From Verrucomicrobiota bacterium (GTDB taxonomy: Bacteria; Verrucomicrobiota; Verrucomicrobiia; Opitutales; Opitutaceae), in assembly GCA_023428905.1 (NCBI GenBank), contig JAEYWP010000016.1:1-64000 (forward strand): a stretch of 64,000 bases of DNA. Direction: 5' to 3'. Shown here one piece after another: positions 1 through 7,901 of the stretch. The notes under the pieces are model-generated. The model had not been told where the DNA came from. It did not search any database and worked only from the letters and a program-made list of their open reading frames with translations. The position numbers and the translations under genes are program-made. Positions within the stretch are counted from its first letter, which is position 1. Each line of letters opens with the position of its first letter.

Positions 1-265
1 AAACGCATCGCGCTCCCAGTGCAACGTCGCCAAAGCCGGCTTCCTCCGACGAGCTTTGCGCCCATTCTCGGAAGCCGCCTTTGGCTGTACCCTTTGCCGG
101 CTTAAACACGGGGCTGAACATACAAGACCACAGAGGATGAAGAATGCACTGATACGGGTGGAGCGACGGGCGCGACCCTTCAGGGATGCGACGTCCTGTC
201 ACCGGACGCTCGTCCCGTCCGCATCCGCCCGCTCTTCCGTCACAAATCGGGAATCAAAACATCTG
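1..265. other. No gene seen at left edge
   Basis: The 265 bases before the end of the glutamate dehydrogenase gene hold no convincing gene. The plus-strand frames entering from the left edge close within about 110-140 bases, or continue as the mirror of the dehydrogenase frame, and none encodes a recognisable segment. The tail of an upstream gene ending left of base 1 cannot be excluded. Confidence 0.4.
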
Positions 266-1540
266 TCAGGGAAACAACCCCCGGCTCTGCTTGGCTTCCG
301 CAACCCGGCCAATGCCCAGGGTCAGGGCCGCGAGGCGGCGGGAAAACTGAAACCTTTTCTTCTGGCCGTCGACCGCCGCCTTGGCCCGGTCCAGCTGGGT
401 GAAGAGCTTCTGCATGACCTCGTCGCGGCTCCAATAGTAGTTCTGCAGGTTCTGCAGCCACTCGAAGTACGAGACGATCACACCGCCCGCGTTGCAGAGG
501 ACGTCGGGAATCACCTCGATGTCGCCGCGTTGTTCAAGCACCCGATCGGCCGAATTGGTGGTGGGTCCGTTTGCCGCCTCCGCCAGGAGCCGGCAACGGA
601 GCCGGGACGCGTTGTCCTGCGTGATCACCCGCTCGAGGGCAGCGGGCACGAGAACCGTCACCTCGAGTTCGAGCAACGCCTCGTTGCTGATCGGCTCGCC
701 TCCGTCGAAATCCTTCAGCACGCGCGCGTATTTGACGTACTCGAGGGCCCGGCGGACGTCGATGCCGCGCGCATTGTAGATGCCGCCGGTATAGTCGGAA
801 ATCGCCACGATCTTGGCACCATATCCGGCCAGGGCCAGCGCGGCTTCACCGCCGACATTGCCAAAACCCTGGATCGCCACCGTCGCATCCGTCACCGGAA
901 TCCCGAGGTCCTGCAAGTAACCGCGAATCAAATACGCAACGCCGGCCCCGGTCGCCTCGCGCCTGCCCTCCGAACCGCCGAGCGAGACAGGCTTGCCGGT
1001 GACCACGGCGGGCTCGTGGTGGCCGACATGATTGGAATACGTGTCCATCATCCAGGCCATCACCTGCTCGTTGGTACCCATGTCCGGGGCGGGCACATCG
1101 GTGTGGGGACCGACAAAATTGATCATCTCCTGCATGTAGCGCCGCGAGAGCCGCTCCAGCTCCGCGACGGAGAGTTGGCGCGGATTGACGATCACCCCGC
1201 CCTTGGCCCCGCCGTAGGGCAGTCCGACCAGCGAGCATTTCCAACTCATCCACATCGCCAGCGCTGCGACCTCACCAATGGTGACGTGTTCGTGAAAGCG
1301 GATGCCGCCCTTGGAGGGCCCGGTGGAGAGGTTGTGCTGCACGCGATAGCCCTCGAAGACGGTGACGCTGCCATCGTCGCGGCGGACCGGGAGGGCAACC
1401 GCGAGGCACCGCCGCGGGTATTTGGTGCGATCCCGGATGTCCTCCGGCAGGTTGATCGCGTCGGCGGCCTGGTCGAACTGGCGGCAGGCCTGTTTGAAGA
1501 CGTCGGAATTGTAGAGCGAAGAAATGATGACCTTCGACAT
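266..1540 (-). CDS. gdhA: Glutamate dehydrogenase (Glu/Leu/Phe/Val dehydrogenase family)
   Basis: Predicted cytoplasmic oxidative deaminase interconverting glutamate and 2-oxoglutarate plus ammonia, linking nitrogen assimilation to the TCA cycle. The 424-residue length fits the hexameric clostridial/RocG-like class. The N-terminal half carries the substrate pocket (GPSKGGIRFH, then GLPYGGAKGG with the catalytic lysine) and the PAPDMGTNE segment with its catalytic aspartate. The C-terminal half is a Rossmann domain with the nucleotide-binding GFGNVG turn. PAPDMGT favours glutamate over leucine or phenylalanine as substrate; NAD versus NADP cannot be read off. The ATG at 1540 has no Shine-Dalgarno sequence, but a promoter-like pair lies directly upstream. 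It is transcribed away from the next gene, and icd lies elsewhere in the window. Confidence 0.9.
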   Translation of the reverse strand: MSKVIISSLYNSDVFKQACRQFDQAADAINLPEDIRDRTKYPRRCLAVALPVRRDDGSVTVFEGYRVQHNLSTGPSKGGIRFHEHVTIGEVAALAMWMSWKCSLVGLPYGGAKGGVIVNPRQLSVAELERLSRRYMQEMINFVGPHTDVPAPDMGTNEQVMAWMMDTYSNHVGHHEPAVVTGKPVSLGGSEGRREATGAGVAYLIRGYLQDLGIPVTDATVAIQGFGNVGGEAALALAGYGAKIVAISDYTGGIYNARGIDVRRALEYVKYARVLKDFDGGEPISNEALLELEVTVLVPAALERVITQDNASRLRCRLLAEAANGPTTNSADRVLEQRGDIEVIPDVLCNAGGVIVSYFEWLQNLQNYYWSRDEVMQKLFTQLDRAKAAVDGQKKRFQFSRRLAALTLGIGRVAEAKQSRGLFP

Positions 1541-1555
1541 GGGGTGTTTTTTCGA

Positions 1556-1583
1556 AGCATAGCCCGCCGGCGGGGGAGGGCAA
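1556..1583 (-). promoter_or_regulatory. Candidate promoter of the glutamate dehydrogenase gene
   Basis: On the minus strand a TTGCCC box (1578-1583) and a TATGCT box (1556-1561) are separated by 16 bases. Predicted initiation near 1549 would leave a leader of only about 9 bases before the ATG at 1540, which agrees with the missing ribosome binding site. This is a consensus match only. Confidence 0.3.
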
Positions 1584-1601
1584 TGCAGGTCCGGCGGGTC
1601 G

Positions 1602-3032
1602 ATGGCTGTGTCGGCGATTGAAAAAGGCGCGGCCCCTGCTCCACTCTGCGGCGTGGTCCCGACTTTCCTACGTGCCGCCTGGCGGTTCCTCCGCCGCGCC
1701 GCCTTCGTCGTTTTTGTCCTTTGCCTGATCCTGATGGGTGAGGCGACACGCCGCTTTGTCGGAGATCCGCTCTTGCCGGCTGACCGGCTCGCCGCTGCAC
1801 GGACCGACCTCGAGGCGCTTCAGCTCCGGGCACAGGCCAGCATCGCGCAGGAAGAGGGCGAACTTGCCGGACAGGTCGCCCTCCTAGACGCCAAAGTACA
1901 TGAGCTGGCGCGCGCGGGGCGGGTGGTGGACACCCTGCGGTCCCTGGAAAACACCTGGGACCGCTGGTTTGGAGCGCGCGAGCAGCAGCGGCTCAACGCC
2001 GGCGCGATTGAGCGCCTTGAGGAGCGCCAGAAGGCGCTGACAAAGGAGATCCAGGCGCTGGGGCGGGAGCGCGACACAGTCCAGCGGCGGGTCACCGCAG
2101 CACAGGCGCGTGCGGAAACCCTGGGTGAGGCATTGTCGCACGTGCAACCCGACAGCTCCGTGCTCTATTTCTATCTGTGGAACGCCTGGCAGAGCTTGGG
2201 ACGGGTGCTACTGATCGCCCTTTTTGTGATTCTCCTCGGACCCGCCGTTGGCCGCATCCTCCTTTATTATGTCCTGGCGCCGCGGCTCGCGCGGGGGCGC
2301 GCGCTGCGCCTCGGAGAGGTCCCGGAGGTCTGGCCGCAGGTGTCGGTTTCCAGCCCCTCCCTGGAGGTCGCCCTCTGGCCGGGCGAGATCCTGCGCGTGC
2401 GGCCCGACCACGTGCGCAATGTCGACGACGACCTGGCCGTGACCACGCGGTGGCTGCTGGACTGGAGCCTGCCGCTTTCGAGCCTCGCGTGCGGATTTCT
2501 CCGCACGCGGGAGATCCATCACCGGCACATCGGCGGACGGAGTTGCGCGCTGCTTGCCGGAAACGCTCGCACCGAGTTGACGGAGGTGTCGGTGCCCGAG
2601 GGGGGATCCTTGGTGGTCCGTCCCAGCCAGGTGGCGGGGTTGGTGACGCGGTCCGGTCAGCGCCTGTGCGTGCGGCGCCGGTGGCGTCTCTTCCACTGGC
2701 AGTCGTGGACCACGGGGCAGTTCGCGCATTTTGAGTTTCACGGCCACTGCAGGGTCATCCTCTCGGCCAGCGCCCCGCTGCGGGTGGAGCGCCTGGCCCC
2801 GCGCCAGGAGCGCCGCGTTCCCCGCGAAGCGGCGGTGGCGTTCACCCCGGGCGTGCTTCGCCGCCCCATCCGCTCCGAACGTTTCTGGCGGTATTACGGC
2901 GGCCGGAGTGCGCTTTTCGACCAGGCGCTTTCGGGGGAAGGGCTGGTCCTGGTGGTCGACCCCGCGAAGGCGCGCGCCTCCAGCCGGCTGAAGCGGCTGA
3001 AAAGCCGGGCTCTCCGCGCCTTCGGACTCTAG
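1602..3032 (+). CDS. Membrane-anchored coiled-coil protein with AIM24-like C-terminal domain
   Basis: Function unknown. The 476 residues read as a basic N terminus, one membrane segment (about 30-46), a long Ala/Glu/Arg-rich coiled coil (about 60-180), a second membrane segment (about 195-225), and a C-terminal beta-rich domain (about 235-460). With two membrane passes the coiled coil probably lies outside the cytoplasm and the C-terminal domain inside. The C-terminal part has the rhythm of the AIM24/TIGR00266 beta-helix family: a GGSLVV-type strand, a hydrophobic AVAFTPGV segment, and a closing GEGLVLVV strand. That assignment is by eye and tentative. It is divergent from gdhA (61 bases between starts) and 67 bases upstream of the uvrB ATG. 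The combination of coiled coil, membrane and AIM24-like domain is unusual. Confidence 0.7.
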   Translation: MAVSAIEKGAAPAPLCGVVPTFLRAAWRFLRRAAFVVFVLCLILMGEATRRFVGDPLLPADRLAAARTDLEALQLRAQASIAQEEGELAGQVALLDAKVHELARAGRVVDTLRSLENTWDRWFGAREQQRLNAGAIERLEERQKALTKEIQALGRERDTVQRRVTAAQARAETLGEALSHVQPDSSVLYFYLWNAWQSLGRVLLIALFVILLGPAVGRILLYYVLAPRLARGRALRLGEVPEVWPQVSVSSPSLEVALWPGEILRVRPDHVRNVDDDLAVTTRWLLDWSLPLSSLACGFLRTREIHHRHIGGRSCALLAGNARTELTEVSVPEGGSLVVRPSQVAGLVTRSGQRLCVRRRWRLFHWQSWTTGQFAHFEFHGHCRVILSASAPLRVERLAPRQERRVPREAAVAFTPGVLRRPIRSERFWRYYGGRSALFDQALSGEGLVLVVDPAKARASSRLKRLKSRALRAFGL

Positions 3033-3099
3033 GCACCTTTGCCTCGCCGGTCCGTTTGCCTGGGAGCGGCTTTTGGTCCAACGTCCGTCCTCTTTTTTC

Positions 3100-5154
3100 A
3101 TGCTTTTCAAGCTCAACGCGGACTACCAACCCACCGGCGACCAGCCCCAGGCGATTGAAAAACTGGTCTCCTCCATCCAGGCGGGAAACAAGCACCAGAC
3201 CCTGCTGGGTGTGACCGGCTCGGGCAAGACCTTCACCATGGCGAATGTGATCGCCCGCTGTGAGCGGCCGACCCTGATCATCTCGCACAACAAGACCCTG
3301 GCGGCCCAGCTGTATTCGGAATTCAAGAATTTCTTCCCGGAAAACGCGGTGGAGTACTTCGTCAGCTACTACGACTACTACCAGCCGGAGGCCTATATCC
3401 CCTCAAGCGACACCTTCATTGAGAAGGATTCCTCGATCAACGACGAGATCGAGCGCCTGCGCATCTCCGCCACCAGCGCCCTCGTCTCCCGCCGCGACGT
3501 GATCGTGGTGGCGAGCGTCTCCTGCATCTACGGGCTGGGCTCGCCGGAGGACTTCAGCGAGATGCGCATCCCGCTGCGCAAGGGGGCGACGCTCGGGCGG
3601 TCCCGCCTGCTGGAGCGTCTGGTCGACAACCTGTATGAGCGGAATGACTACGAGTTGAAGCGTGGGCGCTTCCGGGTGCGGGGCGACGTGGTCGACGTCA
3701 TGCCGGCCTACCTCGAGCACGGACTGAGGATCGAGCTCTTCGGCGACGAAGTGGAGTCGATCACCGAGTTCGACCCCCTGACCGGCGGAATCATCCGCAG
3801 CCTCGACCAGTTCGACCTGTACCCTGCCAATCAATACGTGACCACCCGCGGAAAGCTCGACCTTGCGATCCAGGGAATCAAGCGGGAGCTGGAGGACCGG
3901 GTGGCCTATTTCGAGGGCAAGGGCCTCTACCTCGAGGCGCAGCGGATCAAGATGCGCACCAACTACGATCTGGAAATGATGCAGGAGATGGGATTCTGCA
4001 ACGGGATCGAGAACTACTCCCTGCACCTCTCCGGCCGCCGCGCGGGTGAGAGGCCCTTCTGCCTGATCGACTTCTTCCCCAGGGATTTTCTCATCTTCCT
4101 CGACGAGAGCCACGCCACTGTGCCGCAGATCGGTGCGATGTATAACGGCGACCGGGCCCGCAAGCAGGTGCTGGTGGACTTCGGGTTCCGCCTGCCCTCC
4201 GCGATGGACAACCGGCCCCAGTCCTTCGAGGAGTTCCAGCGCATCGCCGGCCAGACGCTCTACGTCTCCGCCACCCCGGCCGCCTTCGAACTCCAGCTCT
4301 CACCCGTTGTCGCCGAGCAGCTGATACGCCCGACCGGCCTGCTCGACCCGCTGATCACGGTGCGCACGACCAAGGGCCAGGTCGAGGACCTGATCGGAGA
4401 GGTCAGGCGGGCGGTGGAGCGGAAGGAGCGGGTGCTGGTCACCACCCTGACCAAGCGCCTCTCCGAGGACCTCACCGCGTACCTGCGCGAGGCGAAGATC
4501 CGGGTGGAGTACCTGCACTCCGACATCGATGCGATCGAGCGGGTGGAGATCCTGCGCAACCTCCGGCTGGGCAACTTCGACGTGCTGATCGGGATCAATC
4601 TTTTGCGCGAGGGGCTGGATCTGCCGGAGGTGGCGCTGGTCGCGATTCTCGACGCGGACAAGGAGGGGTTTTTGCGCAGCGAAACCAGCCTGATCCAGAC
4701 CGCTGGCCGGGCCGCCCGCCACGAGGACGGCCGGGTCATCTTCTACGCCGACCAGATCACCGATTCGATCCGACGCACGATCGAGACCACGACCTACCGG
4801 CGGGAAAAGCAGATCGCCTACAACCTCGAGCACGGGATCACGCCGCGTTCCGTGAAACGCGCGGCCCAGGCGAGCCTCCATGTCTATGACGGCAGCGGCA
4901 AGGACGGAGAGGAGGAGCAGGTGGCGGAGTCGGCCGACGATGTCGCCGCGGTGGTTGCCGAACTGGAGGACGAAATGCAGGCCGCGGCGGCACGCCTGGA
5001 GTTCGAACGCGCGGCGCTGCTGCGCGATCAGATCAACGCGCTGAAGTCTGGCGACTACAAGAAGGGTGCGGCAGCCAAGGCCAGGGCCTCCGGCGGGAGT
5101 GCAGGGAAACGGAAATTCCTCGGCCCCCAGGCCGCGCGCCGGCGCCGCGTGTAG
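3100..5154 (+). CDS. uvrB: Excinuclease ABC subunit B
   Basis: UvrB is the damage-verification helicase of nucleotide excision repair; it is loaded by UvrA and recruits UvrC. The 684-residue product has the complete family layout: an N-terminal DYQPTGDQ segment, Walker A GVTGSGKT at residues 37-44, the tyrosine-rich beta-hairpin YYDYYQPEAYIP (about 90-101) that inserts into DNA, the DESH helicase box near residue 335, the second helicase lobe with a QTAGRAAR segment, and a C-terminal UVR motif (about 630-665) for UvrC or UvrA contact. The frame is open from a TTG at 3073, but the ATG at 3100 matches the usual family N terminus. No Shine-Dalgarno sequence precedes it. It appears monocistronic, with no uvrA or uvrC nearby. 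Confidence 0.97.
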   Translation: MLFKLNADYQPTGDQPQAIEKLVSSIQAGNKHQTLLGVTGSGKTFTMANVIARCERPTLIISHNKTLAAQLYSEFKNFFPENAVEYFVSYYDYYQPEAYIPSSDTFIEKDSSINDEIERLRISATSALVSRRDVIVVASVSCIYGLGSPEDFSEMRIPLRKGATLGRSRLLERLVDNLYERNDYELKRGRFRVRGDVVDVMPAYLEHGLRIELFGDEVESITEFDPLTGGIIRSLDQFDLYPANQYVTTRGKLDLAIQGIKRELEDRVAYFEGKGLYLEAQRIKMRTNYDLEMMQEMGFCNGIENYSLHLSGRRAGERPFCLIDFFPRDFLIFLDESHATVPQIGAMYNGDRARKQVLVDFGFRLPSAMDNRPQSFEEFQRIAGQTLYVSATPAAFELQLSPVVAEQLIRPTGLLDPLITVRTTKGQVEDLIGEVRRAVERKERVLVTTLTKRLSEDLTAYLREAKIRVEYLHSDIDAIERVEILRNLRLGNFDVLIGINLLREGLDLPEVALVAILDADKEGFLRSETSLIQTAGRAARHEDGRVIFYADQITDSIRRTIETTTYRREKQIAYNLEHGITPRSVKRAAQASLHVYDGSGKDGEEEQVAESADDVAAVVAELEDEMQAAAARLEFERAALLRDQINALKSGDYKKGAAAKARASGGSAGKRKFLGPQAARRRRV

Positions 5155-5228
5155 TCGTCCGGCGTGCGCCCCCGGCGTGCGCATCTTCTGGATTGCCCGC
5201 GCCTTCCCCGCGGGCACACCTAGGCGCC

Positions 5229-6053
5229 GTGCTGATCGCCGCCCTCGCCGACATCCATGGAAACCTTCCCGCGCTGGAAGCTGCGTTGACTGAAATCAAG
5301 CGACTCGGGGCGGACCGCCTCCTGGTCCTCGGAGACATTGTGGTCGGAGGTCCGGATTCACTGGCGTGTTGGGAGCGGGTGAAGGCCCTCGGCTGCCCTG
5401 TGCTGCGTGGAAACCACGAGCGTTATGTCTTCGATTTGAACAGCGAGCGTGCGCCACCGGAATGGCGGACACGACGCTTCGGTCCGGTGCAGTATGCCGC
5501 CGCCCAGCTGGGTGAAGAACGCCGCCGCGAACTGGCCGCACTCCCCATCTGGCTGACCCTGCCGGAAGCACCCGACGTGCTCTTCACCCACGGATCGCCA
5601 CGCAACGACAATGACCTCGTTTTTCCCTACACCAGCGACGAGGAACTGGTGCCAATGTTCGCGGGGTTCGAGCAGCCCTGGATTCTGCGCGGGCACAACC
5701 ACTTCGCGGGCGTCCGCCTCTGGGGCGCGCGGAAGATTGTCACGGTCGGATCGGTGGGCCTGCCGCTCGACGGCAAGCCGGGCGCTCAGTTCACCACCCT
5801 CAGACAAACCGACGCAGGTTGGGCGGTGCAGCACCGGCTTGTGCGGTACGACCTCGGGGCGGCGCTGCGGCGGTTCTCAGAATCCGGATACCTGAAGGAG
5901 GCCGGGCCGATGGCGCGGCTGTATTACCGCGAGGTGGCCTCCGGCGCATTTCAGATCATTCCCTTCCTGCAACACTACACCCGCTGGCAGCAGCGGGATC
6001 CCAAGCTATCCCTCGACGCCGCGGTGGCGCGGTTCTGCGGAGACGCCTGGTGA
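5229..6053 (+). CDS. YfcE-like metallophosphoesterase
   Basis: Calcineurin-like phosphoesterase of 274 residues. The metal-binding signature is complete: DIHGN near the N terminus, GDIV about 30 residues later, GNHE, a THGSPRN segment and a late GHNH. These residues normally hold two metal ions that hydrolyse phosphomono- or diesters. The physiological substrate cannot be inferred. The chosen start is the GTG at 5229, which begins immediately before the first beta strand; a TTG at 5193 would add an unconserved Pro/Ala-rich stretch. It lies 74 bases after uvrB and converges on hpt. Confidence 0.85.
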   Translation: MLIAALADIHGNLPALEAALTEIKRLGADRLLVLGDIVVGGPDSLACWERVKALGCPVLRGNHERYVFDLNSERAPPEWRTRRFGPVQYAAAQLGEERRRELAALPIWLTLPEAPDVLFTHGSPRNDNDLVFPYTSDEELVPMFAGFEQPWILRGHNHFAGVRLWGARKIVTVGSVGLPLDGKPGAQFTTLRQTDAGWAVQHRLVRYDLGAALRRFSESGYLKEAGPMARLYYREVASGAFQIIPFLQHYTRWQQRDPKLSLDAAVARFCGDAW

Positions 6054-6092
6054 GGCGGGGTCCGCCGGTCACACGTTCCGTCCTAGCGGGCC

Positions 6093-6668
6093 TCAGGCCC
6101 ACTCGGGCGGATTCTGCAGCTGCGGCTTCAGCACCCCGATGCAGGACAGGTTGCGGTACCGTTCGGCAAAATCGAGGCCATAGCCGACCACAAAACGGTC
6201 AGGGATCTCGAAGCCGACAAAGTCGGCCTCGAAATCGACCTCGCGCCGGCCCTTTTTGTCCAGAAGCACGCAGGTGCGGACGCTCGCGGGATCCTGCTTG
6301 CGTATCAGGTCCACCACCACGGAGAGGGTCTTCCCGGTGTCGAGGATGTCGTCGATCAGGAGGACGTGGCGGTTGGTGATGTCCAGCTGGAGACTGTGCA
6401 GCAGCTGCGGTTTGCCATGTGAGCGCGTGTCGTTGCGGTAGCTCGAGATGCGCACGCAGTCCAGGCGGATGGGATTGGTGATTGTCCGCATGAGGTCGGC
6501 GGTGAACAGGATCGCGCCATTGATGATGGCAACCACCGTGATCTCCTCGTCGCCATACGCAGCCGAGATGTCAGCCCCGAGCTTCTTCAGCCGGCGTTTG
6601 ATCGCAGTCTCGCTGACGAGCACGGTTTCGAGGTCCGCATGGCCCACGGGAAGCTTCTCTTTCGGCAT
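6093..6668 (-). CDS. hpt: Hypoxanthine phosphoribosyltransferase
   Basis: Type I phosphoribosyltransferase of 191 residues that salvages hypoxanthine and guanine with PRPP to give IMP and GMP. The diagnostic PRPP loop LLIDDILDTGKTL is intact and is preceded by a short hydrophobic strand. An upstream INGAILF segment and a downstream DKKGRR lysine patch fit the HGPRT fold, and FVGFEIPDRFVVGYG matches the conserved purine-binding end of the family. It stands alone, convergent with the phosphoesterase and divergent from the ABC ATPase gene. The ATG at 6668 has little ribosome binding site. Confidence 0.93.
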   Translation of the reverse strand: MPKEKLPVGHADLETVLVSETAIKRRLKKLGADISAAYGDEEITVVAIINGAILFTADLMRTITNPIRLDCVRISSYRNDTRSHGKPQLLHSLQLDITNRHVLLIDDILDTGKTLSVVVDLIRKQDPASVRTCVLLDKKGRREVDFEADFVGFEIPDRFVVGYGLDFAERYRNLSCIGVLKPQLQNPPEWA

Positions 6669-6794
6669 ATCGTAAAGGCCTTGGTTATGGAATCGCCGGG
6701 CCCGAAAGCAAACGGGTTTCCGCGGGGAAAAGGAGGTTTATTCCTTTGACTCACCAGAGGGTGGAATCTTGTTTCGCCAAGCCCTTGCGGCGGC

Positions 6795-7874
6795 ATGATC
6801 TCCATCCGCGTCGAAAACCTAATCAAACGCTTCGGCAACACGGTTGCTCTGCAGAACCTGAGCCTGACGATCGAGCGCGGGGAGCTGTTTTTCCTCCTCG
6901 GACCGAGCGGTTGCGGAAAAACCACGCTGCTCCGTACCCTCGCGGGTTTCTACATCCCGGAGGGCGGCCGGGTCTTGTTCGGTGACGACGACGTTACCCG
7001 GCTGGAGCCGCACAAGCGGAACACCGGCATGATGTTTCAAAGTTACGCGCTCTGGCCGCACATGAGTGTGGCCCAGAACGTCGCCTTTGGCCTGGAGGAG
7101 AGGCGGGTCGGCAAGGAGGAGATTCGCACCCGGGTGGCCGAGGCGCTGGCGGCGGTGAGGATGGAGGCCTACAGCGAGCGCAAGCCCAACCAGTTGTCGG
7201 GTGGCCAGCAGCAGCGTGTCGCACTGGCCCGCGCGCTGGTGATCCGTCCGCGCTGCCTTCTGCTCGACGAGCCGCTTTCCAATCTCGATGCCAAATTGCG
7301 GCTCGAGATGCGCACCGAGATCCGCCGGGTCTGCAAGGAGCACGCCCTGACCACGGTGTACGTCACGCACGACCAAAAGGAGGCCCTGTCCATTTCCGAC
7401 CGTATGGCCATTCTGGATGCGGGACGTGTCCTCCAGGTGGGTACGGCAAAAGAGGTGTATCGCCGGCCGCACACCAGGACCGTGGCGAATTTCATCGGTG
7501 AGACTGACTTTATCCCGGGCACCGTCCGTTCCCTCGAGGGGCCGAGGGCTGTGGTGGACACTGCCGTCGGCTCCTTTGAAGGTGTGCTGGGCGACCCATC
7601 GCGCCGCCCCGCGGTGGGCTCGGCCGTCTCGCTCTCGATCCGTCCGGAATGCTGGCAGTTGGGCACGACCGCCCGCCCGATCAACACCGTGCGCGGGCGG
7701 ATCGGCGAGGCGACCTACCTCGGTGAACTGGCGCAGTATGAATTCATCCCCGGCTCCTCCCCCGACCAGGGGCTCAAGATCGTGGAGATGAATCCCCGGT
7801 TCGTCGGCGATGCGGGCGAGAAGGATTTGTTCGCCTCGGCCGAGCCGGAGGACGTGGTGGTCCTGATCGACTGA
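6795..7874 (+). CDS. ABC transporter ATP-binding protein (iron/polyamine/sulfate importer class)
   Basis: ATPase subunit (359 residues) of a solute importer, peripheral on the inner face of the cytoplasmic membrane. It has Walker A GPSGCGKTT, a Q-loop (MMFQSYALWPHM), the LSGGQQQR signature, Walker B LLLDEPLSNLD and the switch histidine (VTHDQKEA). After about residue 240 comes a TOBE-type regulatory extension, typical of the FbpC/PotA/CysA group. The downstream neighbour, 27 bases away, is an extracellular binding protein, so the pair probably serves one importer; a transmembrane permease is missing from the locus. Ferric iron is plausible from family resemblance, but polyamine or sulfonate cannot be excluded. 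Confidence 0.88.
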   Translation: MISIRVENLIKRFGNTVALQNLSLTIERGELFFLLGPSGCGKTTLLRTLAGFYIPEGGRVLFGDDDVTRLEPHKRNTGMMFQSYALWPHMSVAQNVAFGLEERRVGKEEIRTRVAEALAAVRMEAYSERKPNQLSGGQQQRVALARALVIRPRCLLLDEPLSNLDAKLRLEMRTEIRRVCKEHALTTVYVTHDQKEALSISDRMAILDAGRVLQVGTAKEVYRRPHTRTVANFIGETDFIPGTVRSLEGPRAVVDTAVGSFEGVLGDPSRRPAVGSAVSLSIRPECWQLGTTARPINTVRGRIGEATYLGELAQYEFIPGSSPDQGLKIVEMNPRFVGDAGEKDLFASAEPEDVVVLID

Positions 7875-7901
7875 GCCATTCGCCGCCCGACTCACACCGC
7901 C

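Noticed and set aside
56..1621. Long plus-strand open frame of 521 codons
   Set aside because: It mirrors the glutamate dehydrogenase gene on the other strand and has no recognisable domain; high GC keeps antisense frames open.
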